38,980 bases of DNA from Zobellella denitrificans (GCF_002237365.1 NZ_NMUO01000030.1:1-38980), one strand, 5' to 3'. Numbered from the stretch's first letter, positions 7,946 to 16,107 are shown. Numbers and translations are program-made. The notes: generated from the sequence alone by a model not told the origin.

Positions 7946-8914
7946 ATGTCCGGGCACGATCCCGTTTATGACCAAGCGTTCAAACCCCGTTACCTGCACC
8001 CCAGATACTGGCCGACCTGGCTGGCCATCGCCGCCCTCTGGCTGCTGGCCTGGGTGCCCGTCCGCCTGCGCGACCGCTTCGCCGCCGCCTTCGCCCCCTT
8101 GCTTGTCCGCTTCGCCAAAAAGCAGTGCTACATCGCCCGCACCAATATCGGGCTGTGCTTTCCCGAACTGCCGGAGGCGGAGCGGGAACACATGCTGCGC
8201 CGCTCCATCGAGGTGGGGCTGATGGGCTTTTTCGGTTACGGCGAGTGGACCGCCCGCAGCAAGGCCTATCTGCAGAACCGCTTTCGGGTACGGGGCCAGG
8301 AGCACCTGGATGCCTGCCTGGCGGCCGGTGACAGGATCATCTTCATGATCCCCCATACCTGGACCATCGATGCCGGCGGCCTCTACCTCAACTCTTTCGG
8401 CCTGCCCATGTGCACCATGATGCACAGCGCCAAGAACGAGCTGTTCGACTGGTTTATCAACCGCCAGAGAACCCGTTTCGGCGGCCTGATCTATGAGCGG
8501 AACGCGGGCATCAAATCGATTATCAAGACCCTCAGGGACGGCAATCACTTTTTCTACCTGCCGGACCAGGATCATGGCCGCGAGGCCAGCCTGTTCGTGC
8601 CCTTCTTCGGCGAACTCAAGGCCACCCTGCCGGCCCTGCCCAAGCTGGTCCGGCTCACCGGTGCCAGGGTGTTGCCGGTGCTCTCGGTCTACAATGCCGA
8701 ACAGCATCGCTACGAGCTCATTATCCGCCCGCCCATGGCGCCCTACCCCACCGCCGATCTGGCCGCCGACACCCGGGCCATGAACGCGGAGATCGAGGCC
8801 CTGCTCGCCGACTGGCCGGAGCAGTACATGTGGTTCCTGAAGTATTTCCAGACCCAGGTGGACACGGACGAGGGCCGCTACGAGGCCGGCATCCGCCGGA
8901 TCAGGGGCGAATGA
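7946..8914 (+). CDS. lpxM: LpxM (MsbB) lipid A myristoyl/secondary acyltransferase
   Basis: A 322-residue inner-membrane acyltransferase that adds a secondary acyl chain to Kdo2-lipid A, the last acylation step of lipid A synthesis. It aligns well with E. coli LpxM (323 aa): the N-terminal HPRYWPTWLAIAA membrane anchor, an acyltransferase HX4D motif (HTWTID, His137-Asp142), the RRFGG-like RTRFGGLIYERN, the YLPDQDHG loop, and the ending PEQYMWFLKYFQT. ATG 7946 is chosen because AGAGGA lies 7 bases upstream; an upstream TTG at 7916 has no ribosome site. A 37-residue membrane ORF overlaps its stop codon. Confidence 0.93.
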   Translation: MSGHDPVYDQAFKPRYLHPRYWPTWLAIAALWLLAWVPVRLRDRFAAAFAPLLVRFAKKQCYIARTNIGLCFPELPEAEREHMLRRSIEVGLMGFFGYGEWTARSKAYLQNRFRVRGQEHLDACLAAGDRIIFMIPHTWTIDAGGLYLNSFGLPMCTMMHSAKNELFDWFINRQRTRFGGLIYERNAGIKSIIKTLRDGNHFFYLPDQDHGREASLFVPFFGELKATLPALPKLVRLTGARVLPVLSVYNAEQHRYELIIRPPMAPYPTADLAADTRAMNAEIEALLADWPEQYMWFLKYFQTQVDTDEGRYEAGIRRIRGE

Positions 8915-9024
8915 TGGCCTGGCTGCACTACCTGCTGCTGGTGGCCGCCGGCCTGCTGGTGCTCTGGCTGGTGGCCTGGGTGGACGACTGGCTGATGGCG
9001 CGGGAAAAACGGCGTGAGGGGTGA
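8911..9024 (+). CDS. Small single-pass membrane protein overlapping lpxM (37 aa, hypothetical)
   Basis: An ORF starting ATGATG inside the lpxM stop region, overlapping it by 4 bp. It encodes MMAWLHYLLLVAAGLLVLWLV followed by AWVDDWLMAREKRREG: one hydrophobic helix and a basic C-terminal tail, the usual look of a small inner-membrane protein. Translational coupling to lpxM is plausible. Its stop lies inside the terminator hairpin at 9014-9037. I recognise no family. It could be a chance ORF, but hydrophobic composition plus stop-start overlap favour a real gene. Confidence 0.45.
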   Translation: MMAWLHYLLLVAAGLLVLWLVAWVDDWLMAREKRREG

Positions 9025-9037
9025 GGTGACCCCTCAC
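9014..9037 (+). terminator. Hairpin terminator between lpxM unit and TauE gene
   Basis: A perfect 9-bp stem (GTGAGGGGT at 9014-9022, ACCCCTCAC at 9029-9037) with a 6-nt loop, followed by CCTCTTTAAT. The T tract is short, so strength is uncertain. It sits between convergent genes. Confidence 0.65.
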
Positions 9038-9046
9038 CCTCTTTAA

Positions 9047-9838
9047 TCAGCCCGGGAAGAACAGGAACTTGGCGCCCACCAGGATCAGAAAGCCGGCAAA
9101 GGCCCGCCGCAACGCCCTGGCGGACAACTTGTGCGCCAGTATGGCGCCGAAGCGGGCGAAGGGCATGCTGGCCAGGCTGATGCCGATCATCGCCGGCAGG
9201 TAGACATAACCCCAGGCTTCGGCGGGCAGCCCCTGGTGCTGCAGGCCGTGCACCACATAACTGAGCGCACCCACCAGGGCGATGGGAAAGCCGCACACCG
9301 CCGACACCGCCACCGCCCGCTGCATGGGCACCGAGCACCAGCTGAGGAAGGGCACCGTCAGGGAGCCGCCACCGATGCCGAAGATGCCCGAGGCCCAGCC
9401 GATAATCCCCCCCACCGCCACCTGCACCGGCTTGCCGGGCAGGGCGGCGCCGCCCCTGGGGGCGAGATGGAACAGCATCTGGGCTGCCATGGTCCAGGCG
9501 AACAGGCCGATCAGCATCTGCAGGTGCAGACCCGACAGCTTGTCGGCGGTATAGCCACCGAGCCAGGCCCCCACCACTACGCCAAGCGACAGCAGTGCCG
9601 CCAGCCGCCAATCGATGGCCTTGCGGCCCTGATGGGCGTGGATAGCGCTCAGGGAGGTAAACATGATGGTGGCGAGCGAGGTGCCCACCGCCATGTGCGC
9701 CACCAGCTCCCCGCCGATCCCCTGCAGTTTGAAGCTGAAGATCAGCACCGGCACTATGATGAGGCCGCCGCCCACCCCGAACAATCCGGCCAGGGTGCCG
9801 GCGAAGGCCCCCAGAGCCAGATACATCAACCAGGTCAT
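9047..9838 (-). CDS. TauE/SafE-family sulfite exporter-like permease
   Basis: A 263-residue inner-membrane protein with about eight helices in two repeated halves. Each half starts with the family signature: GLFGVGGGLIIVPVL near the N-terminus and GIFGIGGGSLTVPFL in the middle. The TauE/SafE family exports sulfite or organosulfonates or takes up sulfur and carbon compounds; the substrate cannot be told from sequence. ATG 9838 has GGGGA 7 bases upstream; an upstream in-frame start at 9898 lacks support. It is alone on the minus strand, downstream of motY by 82 bp, and ends opposite lpxM. Confidence 0.9.
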   Translation of the reverse strand: MTWLMYLALGAFAGTLAGLFGVGGGLIIVPVLIFSFKLQGIGGELVAHMAVGTSLATIMFTSLSAIHAHQGRKAIDWRLAALLSLGVVVGAWLGGYTADKLSGLHLQMLIGLFAWTMAAQMLFHLAPRGGAALPGKPVQVAVGGIIGWASGIFGIGGGSLTVPFLSWCSVPMQRAVAVSAVCGFPIALVGALSYVVHGLQHQGLPAEAWGYVYLPAMIGISLASMPFARFGAILAHKLSARALRRAFAGFLILVGAKFLFFPG

Positions 9839-9920
9839 TCTATTGTCCCCAAGAAAAGCAAAAGGCCATAAGCTACCCAAGACGGCGGCAAAAGCCAATG
9901 GCCGTCTGCCACCTGGGGCA

Positions 9921-10811
9921 TCAGAGTCGTTCGCGGCCCAGGCTTATCACCACCCGGCGGTTGAGATCCCGCCCTTCCGGCGTGCTGTTGTCGGCGATGG
10001 GCCGACGCTCGCCGTGCCCTTCAAGGGACACGGCGCCCTCAGGCAAGCCCAGCGCCATAAAGTGCTCCTTGATGGCCTCGGCCCGGCGCCGGGACAACTG
10101 CTTGTTGTGGTATTCGGTGCCGAAGCTGTCGGTATAGGTGTTGATCACCACCTCGTTGATCCCGGGATCCGCCTTGACATATTCGGCGATCATCGACAAC
10201 CGCTGCCGGGAATGGGGGGTCAGTTCGTCGGCGTTGTTGACATAGGTGAGCACGCTGAAAGCGATGTCCTCGAAGCCGTAGGGCAACAGGTTGTGCTGAC
10301 AGTCGAGAAAAGCGGCGTAACGGGCGCGGAAGTTGACCGACGACAGCCCCACTCCCGTCGCCTGGTTGTTGCGGTACCAATCGTCAAAATAGAAGGTGGG
10401 CCAGCGGCCCTGGCTCAGCTCGTCGAGCATGATCCAGGCGGACTGCTGCTCCACCATGGCATCGAACTGCTGATAGAAGGTCACCCGGGTGAGATCCCGC
10501 GCGCCCCGCCCCGGCTGCCAGTGGGGCGACTCGCTCCTGAGGGCGGCGGACTGGGTGCGCGGCAGCGCCCGCAGGGGGTTGAGTTCGAACACCAGGTTGA
10601 TGTTCTTCGACGCCCGGCTGACGAAGGCGCCGGTGCCGAAACCGGGAATGGGATGCTCCAGGCGGCATTCCACCGCCGAGTCCGACGTCAGCCGCCACAG
10701 GGATTGTTCGATATCCGCGATAAAGGTACGGGGCTGGGCCCAGGCGCCCGAGCACCAGGCCAGCCCCGCCAGCAGGGGAAAAATGCGCACGCCGTGTCTC
10801 CTGTTGACCAT
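9921..10811 (-). CDS. motY: MotY, sodium-type polar flagellar T-ring protein with OmpA-like domain
   Basis: A 296-residue secreted protein with a signal peptide ending GAWA (cleavage near residue 25). The N-terminal half has the MotY pattern (ECRLEHPIPGFGTGAFVSRA, NLVFELNPLRALP). The C-terminal half is an OmpA-type peptidoglycan-binding domain (INTYTDSFGTEYHNKQLS, RRRAEAIKEHFMALGL, ERRPIADNSTPEGRDLNRRV). In Vibrio and relatives MotY joins MotX to form the T ring that docks sodium stator units to the polar motor. ATG 10811 is used; the upstream TTG at 10829 adds residues before the signal peptide. The adenine deaminase gene lies 32 bp upstream on the same strand and may be cotranscribed, although the functions are unrelated. 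No other flagellar gene is in the window, as is common for motY. Confidence 0.88.
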   Translation of the reverse strand: MVNRRHGVRIFPLLAGLAWCSGAWAQPRTFIADIEQSLWRLTSDSAVECRLEHPIPGFGTGAFVSRASKNINLVFELNPLRALPRTQSAALRSESPHWQPGRGARDLTRVTFYQQFDAMVEQQSAWIMLDELSQGRWPTFYFDDWYRNNQATGVGLSSVNFRARYAAFLDCQHNLLPYGFEDIAFSVLTYVNNADELTPHSRQRLSMIAEYVKADPGINEVVINTYTDSFGTEYHNKQLSRRRAEAIKEHFMALGLPEGAVSLEGHGERRPIADNSTPEGRDLNRRVVISLGRERL

Positions 10812-10843
10812 TAGGCTCTGTATCGGCAACCGGCGGCACAGCT

Positions 10844-11866
10844 TTAGTGTTTTAGTTTGATGCCCGCCGCCTCGCCGTAGGCGCGCACCTCCCGGGTCAG
10901 CACCGCCTTCTCCTCCGGCGACAGCCAGCAGGCTTCCACGCTGTTCAGGGCCATCTGTAGCAGTTCGCCGTCGGTGGCTCCCAGCCCTTGCTGCAGGGCC
11001 TGGTAGTTGGCGTTCATGTAACCACCGAAATAGGCCGGATCATCGGAATTGACGGTCACGCACAGGCCGGCGTGCAACAGCTTGAGCATGGGATGCTCGC
11101 CCATGTGCTCCACCACCCTGAGCTTGAGGTTGGACAGGGGGCAGACGGTCAGTGGAATACGCTCCCGGGCCAGCCGCTCCATCAGGTGCCTGTCGTGCAC
11201 CGCCGCCACCCCGTGATCGATGCGCTCCACCTTGAGCAGATCCAGGGCATCGTGGATGTACTGGGGCGGCCCTTCCTCGCCCGCATGGGCCACCAGCCGG
11301 AAACCCTGCTCCCGGGCCGCGGCATAGACGCGGACGAACTTGGACGGCGGATTGCCCTTTTCCGAGGAGTCCAGCCCTATGCCGGACAGCTGGTGACGGA
11401 AGGGCTCGGCGTGGTGCAGGGTCTCGAAGGCGCTCTCCTCCGACAGGTGCCGCAGGAAGGACATGATCAAGCGACTGGACAGCCCCCACTGCTGCCGGGC
11501 CTGCTCCAGCGCCCGGTGGATGCCGCCGATCACCGCCGCCAGCGGTACCCCCCGGTCGGTGTGGGCCTGGGGATCGAAGAAAATCTCGGTGTGGCGCACC
11601 CGCTCGGCATGGGCCCGCTCCAGGTAGGCCCAGGTCATGTCGAAGAAATCCTGCTCGGTCAGCAGCACCTGCATGCCCTGGTAGTAGACATCGAGGAACG
11701 ACTGCAGATCCTTGAAGTCGTAGGCGGCCTTCAGCGCCCCTTCATCGGCGTAATCGAGGGTGATACCATTGCGCCTGGCGAGGGCGAACACCATCTCCGG
11801 CTCCAGGGTTCCTTCTATGTGCAGATGCAGTTCCACCTTGGGTAGTTCGTTGATAAATGTGGACAT
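10844..11866 (-). CDS. Adenine deaminase (adenosine deaminase superfamily, type 2)
   Basis: A 340-residue metal-dependent hydrolase that should convert adenine to hypoxanthine for purine salvage. Zinc ligands and catalytic residues are in place: H14-L-H16 near the start, HAGEE (His194, Glu197), His218 in RIDHG, and VNSDDP (Asp275-Asp276). It is often labelled adenosine deaminase (add). However, the segment [14 protein letters not shown], where adenosine deaminases have a GLDLAGDE-like sequence, is typical of the bacterial adenine deaminase subgroup such as Pseudomonas PA0148, so I prefer adenine as substrate. The ATG follows GGGAG. A promoter and an 8-bp inverted repeat lie upstream (11886-11925). 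Confidence 0.88.
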   Translation of the reverse strand: MSTFINELPKVELHLHIEGTLEPEMVFALARRNGITLDYADEGALKAAYDFKDLQSFLDVYYQGMQVLLTEQDFFDMTWAYLERAHAERVRHTEIFFDPQAHTDRGVPLAAVIGGIHRALEQARQQWGLSSRLIMSFLRHLSEESAFETLHHAEPFRHQLSGIGLDSSEKGNPPSKFVRVYAAAREQGFRLVAHAGEEGPPQYIHDALDLLKVERIDHGVAAVHDRHLMERLARERIPLTVCPLSNLKLRVVEHMGEHPMLKLLHAGLCVTVNSDDPAYFGGYMNANYQALQQGLGATDGELLQMALNSVEACWLSPEEKAVLTREVRAYGEAAGIKLKH

Positions 11867-11885
11867 GGCGTTTCTCCCTTGCTCC

Positions 11886-11925
11886 CGGATACCTTAAAGA
11901 TAACAAAATGTTAACCCTTGTTATC
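11886..11925 (-). promoter_or_regulatory. Promoter with operator-like inverted repeat upstream of the adenine deaminase gene
   Basis: On the minus strand, TTAACA (11909-11914) and TATCCG (11886-11891) are 17 bp apart, in the right place for -35 and -10. A perfect inverted repeat, GATAACAA (11899-11906) and TTGTTATC (11918-11925) with an 11-bp centre, overlaps the -35. Repressor binding there would block transcription. The regulator is unknown. Confidence 0.5.
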
Positions 11926-12006
11926 GCAAAAACATAACCTTCTGGTCAATAAATTGATACCCGGCCGCCCCCGCTCTGCCGGCACCAGCAAACGGACCTT
12001 ATTTTG

Positions 12007-12684
12007 ATGATATCTCTGCTCAAGCGTTGTCTGCTCTGGCTGGCCGCCCTGCTGGTGCTGGCGCCGCTGCTGCTCACCCTGGCCTACCGCCATGTGCCGG
12101 TGCCGGTGACCCCGCTGATGATAATCCGGCTTGTCGAAGGGGAAGGCCTGTCTAAAGACTGGCAGCCGTCGGCCCGGATTTCCAATCATCTGAAAATGGC
12201 GGTGATCGCCTCCGAAGACAACCTGTTCTGTCGCCACAAAGGCTTCGACTGGAAAGCCTTCGGCGATGTGCTCAACGAGTTCCGCAACGACGGCCGGCTG
12301 CGCGGCGGCAGCACCATCACCATGCAAACCGCCAAGAATCTCTATCTGTGGCCGGGCAGGAGCGTCACCCGCAAGGTGCTGGAGGCGCTCTATACCCCCA
12401 TGCTGGAGCTGATACTGACCAAGGAGCGCATCCTCATCCTCTACCTCAACATCGCCGAGTTCGGCCCCGGCGTCTACGGTGCCGAGGCGGCGGCACGCGC
12501 CTATTTCAACACCTCGGCCGCCAACCTGAGCCGCCAGCAGGCGGCCCAGCTGGCGGCGGTGCTGCCCAACCCCAGGGTGTACCACGCCGGTCGCCCTTCG
12601 GCCTATATCCAGCGCCGCGCCGCCACCATCCAGACCCGCATCAACCAGTTGGGGCCCCTGCTCGCCTGCATCCGGGAGCCATAA
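12007..12684 (+). CDS. mtgA: Monofunctional biosynthetic peptidoglycan transglycosylase MtgA
   Basis: A 225-residue inner-membrane-anchored GT51 glycosyltransferase that polymerises lipid II into glycan strands. One N-terminal membrane helix (about residues 4-27) precedes the catalytic domain. The GT51 motifs are present: ASEDNLFCRHKGFDW (catalytic Glu70), RGGSTITMQTAKNLYLW, RKVLEALYTPMLELILTKERILILYLN, and GVYGAEAAARAYF. There is no transpeptidase domain, which separates it from bifunctional PBPs. ATG 12007 is preferred over TTG 12004; the ribosome site is weak. It is transcribed alone, 84 bp before nagD. Confidence 0.93.
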   Translation: MISLLKRCLLWLAALLVLAPLLLTLAYRHVPVPVTPLMIIRLVEGEGLSKDWQPSARISNHLKMAVIASEDNLFCRHKGFDWKAFGDVLNEFRNDGRLRGGSTITMQTAKNLYLWPGRSVTRKVLEALYTPMLELILTKERILILYLNIAEFGPGVYGAEAAARAYFNTSAANLSRQQAAQLAAVLPNPRVYHAGRPSAYIQRRAATIQTRINQLGPLLACIREP

Positions 12685-12695
12685 AGCCCTACGCT

Positions 12696-12727
12696 TTGTC
12701 ATCGATTTGTCATAAGCTGCCATGACA
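12696..12727 (+). promoter_or_regulatory. Candidate Pho box / inverted repeat upstream of nagD
   Basis: Two identical TTGTCAT heptamers (12696-12702 and 12707-12713) lie 11 bp apart, the geometry of PhoB sites (consensus CTGTCAT with a 4-bp spacer). The second also forms an inverted repeat with ATGACA (TGTCAT at 12708-12713, ATGACA at 12722-12727). No strong -10 follows, so the assignment is tentative. Confidence 0.35.
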
Positions 12728-12768
12728 GTGGGAACAGCGCCGGAACCGACCGGCGACAAGGAGAGCGA

Positions 12769-13521
12769 ATGAATAAAAAAAACCTGATCTGTGATATCGA
12801 CGGCGTCATCCTGCACAACAACGATCTGATCCCCGGCGCCGACGGCTTTATCCGCCGGGTGCTGGAGCAGGAGATGAACCTGCTGTTCCTCACCAACTAC
12901 CCGGCCCAGACCCCGAAGGATTTACAGAACCGTTTCTATTCCGCCGGCATCGAGGTGCCCGAGCACTGCTTCTACACCTCGGCCATGGCCACCGCCGACT
13001 TTCTCAAGCGCCAGAGCGGCGAAAAAGCCTATGTGATCGGCGAAGGGGCCCTTATCCACGAGCTGTACAAGGCCGGCTTCACCATCACCGACATCGATCC
13101 GGACTTCGTGGTGGTGGGCGAGACCCGCAACTACAACTGGAGCATGATCCAGATGGCGGCCAAGTTCGTGGCCGGCGGGGCCCGCTTTATCGCCACCAAC
13201 CCGGACACCCACGGCCCGCACATGCACCCGGCCTGCGGCGCCCTGTGCGCCCCCATCGAACGGATGACCGGCAAGAAGCCCTTCTACGTGGGCAAGCCCA
13301 GCGCCTGGATAGTGCGCGCCGCCCTCAACCACATGGACGCCCATTCCGAAAACACCCTGATCGTGGGCGACAACCTGCGCACCGACATCCTCGCCGGCTT
13401 CCAGGCCGGGCTGGAAACGGTGCTGGTGCTCACCGGCGTCAGCCAGGTCGCGGATATTGACAAGATGCCCTTCCGTCCCCAGCATATCTACCCTTCCGTC
13501 GCCGATATCGACCTGTTCTGA
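12769..13521 (+). CDS. nagD: NagD-like HAD-family nucleotide phosphatase
   Basis: A 250-residue cytoplasmic HAD-IIA phosphatase, the same length as E. coli NagD, which dephosphorylates UMP and other nucleoside monophosphates in vitro. HAD motifs: I, CDIDGVI (Asp9 and Asp11); II, FLTNYP; III lysine in VGKPSAWI; IV, VGDNLRTDI. The NagD cap domain (PDFVVVGETRNYNW, IATNPDTHGPHMHPACGA) lies between. An excellent ribosome site (AAGGAGA) precedes the ATG. No nag (N-acetylglucosamine) operon genes are nearby, so it stands alone here. A Pho-box-like repeat lies upstream. Confidence 0.92.
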   Translation: MNKKNLICDIDGVILHNNDLIPGADGFIRRVLEQEMNLLFLTNYPAQTPKDLQNRFYSAGIEVPEHCFYTSAMATADFLKRQSGEKAYVIGEGALIHELYKAGFTITDIDPDFVVVGETRNYNWSMIQMAAKFVAGGARFIATNPDTHGPHMHPACGALCAPIERMTGKKPFYVGKPSAWIVRAALNHMDAHSENTLIVGDNLRTDILAGFQAGLETVLVLTGVSQVADIDKMPFRPQHIYPSVADIDLF

Positions 13522-13540
13522 CACACCCGACGCACTTTCT

Positions 13541-13574
13541 GTACCGCTGCCGTTTCGCCGAGCCCCAGCGGTAC
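13541..13574 (+). promoter_or_regulatory. Inverted repeat between nagD and the first antiporter
   Basis: A perfect 9-bp inverted repeat, GTACCGCTG (13541-13549) and CAGCGGTAC (13566-13574), around a 16-nt centre. It ends 30 bp before the antiporter start. There is no T tract, so it looks more like an operator or leader hairpin than an intrinsic terminator. Confidence 0.45.
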
Positions 13575-13603
13575 CTAGCAACAGAGTATGAAACTGCCCT
13601 CTT

Positions 13604-15589
13604 ATGATTGAACAGACACTCACCCAATTACTGCTCCTCCTCGGGTTGACGGTTTTTATCGTGCTGGTGTTTCAACGCCTGCGTATCCCCCCAAGCCTCG
13701 GCTACCTACTGGTGGGGGTGTTGCTCGGCTCCCATACCGCCGGCCCGGTGCTGGAGGAACACTACATCAAGCTAATCGCCGAATTCGGCATCGTCTTCCT
13801 GCTGTTCACCATCGGTCTGAGCTTTTCGCTCTCCCAGATTTATGCCCTACGCCACCTGATACTGGGACTGGGTACGGCTCAGGTGGCATTGACCACCGCC
13901 GTGGTCGCCCTGCTGCTGTGGGCCATGGGCATGCCCGGCATCGCCGCCTTCGTGATCGGTGCCGTCTTTGCCCAGTCCTCCACCACCATCATCAGCAAGC
14001 AGCTCGCCGAGCAAGGAGAGGAGCAGACCCGACACGGCAAGCTGGGCACGACCCTCTCGGTGTTCCAGGACATTACGGCGGTGCCCTTCGTCATCATCAT
14101 TCCCGTGCTCGGCGTGGCCGCCGCCCAGGAGGTGGCTGGGGCCCTTGGCATCGCCCTGGTCAAGGCCCTGCTGGCCTTCGCCGCCGTCTTCCTGGTAGGA
14201 CGTTATTTACTGCGTCCCTTTTTCCATCTGGTGTCCGAGCAACGCTCGGCCGAACTCTTCACCCTGACGGTGCTGTTCGTATCCCTGATCGCGGCCTGGA
14301 CCACCATGAGCCTGGGACTTTCCATGGCATTTGGCGCCTTCCTGGCGGGCATGATGCTGGGGGAAACCGAATTTCGCCATCAGGTGGACTCCACCATCAG
14401 GCCCTTCAGGGACGTATTGCTGGGACTGTTCTTCGTCAGCATCGGCATGCTGCTCGATCCCGCCCTGCTCCCCGACATCTGGCTGGAAGCCCTGCTCGGT
14501 GCCTGCGCCCTGCTACTTATCAAGCTGCTGCTGGTCACCGCCATCGTCAGATGGGCGAAGATAGACAGCCCCACCGCCTTTCGTACCGGCATGGTGCTAG
14601 CCGTGGGGGGAGAGTTCGGCTTCGCCCTGCTGGCCATCGCCCTCGACGCCAAAGTGATAGCGGTGCTGCCCGCACAGATAGCCCTGACCGCCGTGCTCTT
14701 TTCGATGATACTCGCGCCTTTTCTGATCCGCTTTAACCAGCCCCTCGCCACCTGGCTGTTCCGTTCACGCCAGGCCGGCGCCATCGGCGAGCAGAGCCAC
14801 GAAGAACCACAAGCCCATCATCTCAACCATCATGTCATCGTCTGCGGCTATGGCCGTATCGGCCAGATAGTGAGCCACTTTTTGGAAAATGAGCTCATCC
14901 CCTATATTGCGCTGGACATGGACGCCAAGCGAGTCAAGGACGCCCGTCTTTCCGGCGAGCCCGTTTTCTTCGCGGATTCCGCGGATCCCTCCGTGCTGGA
15001 AGCTGCCGGGGCCGGCAAGGCCCGCTTGCTACTGATCGGTCATGACGACCTGAGTGCCGCCCTGAAAACCCTGGCTTATGTCAAGCGCCATCACCCCGGG
15101 CTGCCCATCATGGTGAGGACCCGGGACGAAGCCCACGTGGAGGAACTCCGCGCCGCCGGTGCCACCGAAGTCATCCCCGAAACTCTCGAAGCGGGCATGA
15201 TGATGGCCTCCCACGCCATGCTGTCACTGCGGGTTCCTCCACATAAGGTGGCGAGCTACATCCAGCAGCAGCGCACCGGCCGCTACCAGATGCTGAGAGA
15301 GCTCTTCCCCGGCACCACCGCCACCCTGGAAGGCCTGGACGAACAAAAGGCGGACCGGCTCTATCCGGTCCAGTTGCAGGCAGAAAGCCCGGCAATCGGC
15401 AAGCGGCTGGCCGAGCTCGACCTAGCCAGCCGGGGCGTGATCGCCACTGTCCTGGTGAGGGACGGAAAGAGATCGCTTTCTCCCGGGCCGGATACCCTGC
15501 TGCAAGCTGGCGACGTACTGGTATTGTTCGGCACCCAAGATGAGCTGGAGCAGGCCAGGTGGCGGCTCGGCGAAGTTCCCTCCACCTAA
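13604..15589 (+). CDS. KefB/YbaL-type CPA2 monovalent cation:proton antiporter with TrkA-N and TrkA-C domains
   Basis: A 661-residue inner-membrane antiporter. Residues 1-385 form the Na+/H+ exchanger domain (LGYLLVGVLLGSH, EFGIVFLLFTIGLSFS, GAVFAQSSTTIISKQL, SVFQDITAVPF with the Gln-Asp ion-binding pair). A TrkA-N domain begins near residue 410 (VIVCGYGRIGQIVSHFL, a Rossmann nucleotide site). A TrkA-C domain fills the last 100 residues (SPAIGKRLAELDLASRGV, LLQAGDVLVLFG). Such proteins move K+ or Na+ against protons and are gated by ligands on the TrkA part. A PII-like gene and a second CPA2 antiporter follow. The ATG lacks a strong ribosome site. A GC-rich hairpin follows the stop at 15590-15610. 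Confidence 0.92.
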   Translation: MIEQTLTQLLLLLGLTVFIVLVFQRLRIPPSLGYLLVGVLLGSHTAGPVLEEHYIKLIAEFGIVFLLFTIGLSFSLSQIYALRHLILGLGTAQVALTTAVVALLLWAMGMPGIAAFVIGAVFAQSSTTIISKQLAEQGEEQTRHGKLGTTLSVFQDITAVPFVIIIPVLGVAAAQEVAGALGIALVKALLAFAAVFLVGRYLLRPFFHLVSEQRSAELFTLTVLFVSLIAAWTTMSLGLSMAFGAFLAGMMLGETEFRHQVDSTIRPFRDVLLGLFFVSIGMLLDPALLPDIWLEALLGACALLLIKLLLVTAIVRWAKIDSPTAFRTGMVLAVGGEFGFALLAIALDAKVIAVLPAQIALTAVLFSMILAPFLIRFNQPLATWLFRSRQAGAIGEQSHEEPQAHHLNHHVIVCGYGRIGQIVSHFLENELIPYIALDMDAKRVKDARLSGEPVFFADSADPSVLEAAGAGKARLLLIGHDDLSAALKTLAYVKRHHPGLPIMVRTRDEAHVEELRAAGATEVIPETLEAGMMMASHAMLSLRVPPHKVASYIQQQRTGRYQMLRELFPGTTATLEGLDEQKADRLYPVQLQAESPAIGKRLAELDLASRGVIATVLVRDGKRSLSPGPDTLLQAGDVLVLFGTQDELEQARWRLGEVPST

Positions 15590-15610
15590 GCGGGCCATCG
15601 CCAGGCCCGC
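15590..15610 (+). terminator. GC-rich hairpin after the first antiporter
   Basis: GCGGGCC (15590-15596) pairs with GGCCCGC (15604-15610) around a 7-nt loop, directly after the stop codon. No T run follows, so any termination would be weak or need Rho. Confidence 0.4.
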
Positions 15611-15660
15611 GCTAAATCAACCATCCTCGGTGGAAGCCTCGGTCGAGCGGCTGACGCCGC

Positions 15661-16011
15661 TCAGGACAGGGGATGCTGTTTTTCCAGCGCCTTCACGTGT
15701 TCGGTGAGCCCCATCGCCTTTTCCACATCCACCATGATGGCGATGCCGGTTCCCAGGCTTTCATCCAGCTTGCCGGCATCGACGACCTGCTGCAGCACGG
15801 CGTCGGCCCGCCGCGCCTCGACCAGGATAAGCACCACGTTCCGTTGCCGGTATACTTCCAGGCCAAACAGTCCAATCAGCTTTTCCAGCCCCAGCCCCTT
15901 GGCGCTGGTGATAATGGTGGCGCCGGTCGCCCCCGCCTCCCTCGCCGTGTCCAGTATCGTTTCCGTCTTGTCGTCATCGACAAACACCATCAACAACTTG
16001 AATTCCATCAT
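15661..16011 (-). CDS. PII-like (P-II family) signalling protein
   Basis: A 116-residue small protein with the ferredoxin-like PII shape. It has a first strand and helix (FKLLMVFVDDDKTETILDTA), GATGATIITSAKGLGLEKLI in place of the T-loop, a strand VYRQRNVVLILVEARRADAVLQQ, and the segment LDESLGTGIAIMVDVEKAMG. It lacks the canonical GlnB/GlnK T-loop with its uridylylated tyrosine, so it is a divergent PII-like protein and not the glnB nitrogen sensor. PII-like proteins bind nucleotides and regulate carriers by direct contact. This gene lies antisense between two CPA2 antiporters, suggesting it controls one or both (inference). Two adjacent ATGs (16011, 16008) both fit the GGGAG ribosome site. 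Confidence 0.75.
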   Translation of the reverse strand: MMEFKLLMVFVDDDKTETILDTAREAGATGATIITSAKGLGLEKLIGLFGLEVYRQRNVVLILVEARRADAVLQQVVDAGKLDESLGTGIAIMVDVEKAMGLTEHVKALEKQHPLS

Positions 16012-16107
16012 GAATACTCCCGTTGAATAACCCAGGACAGGCTGCCCGAAAATGACCGGCTCCACCAGTGCCGCCGGCCCGGCCTCGGGCTCCGTGCGTG
16101 GGGAATG

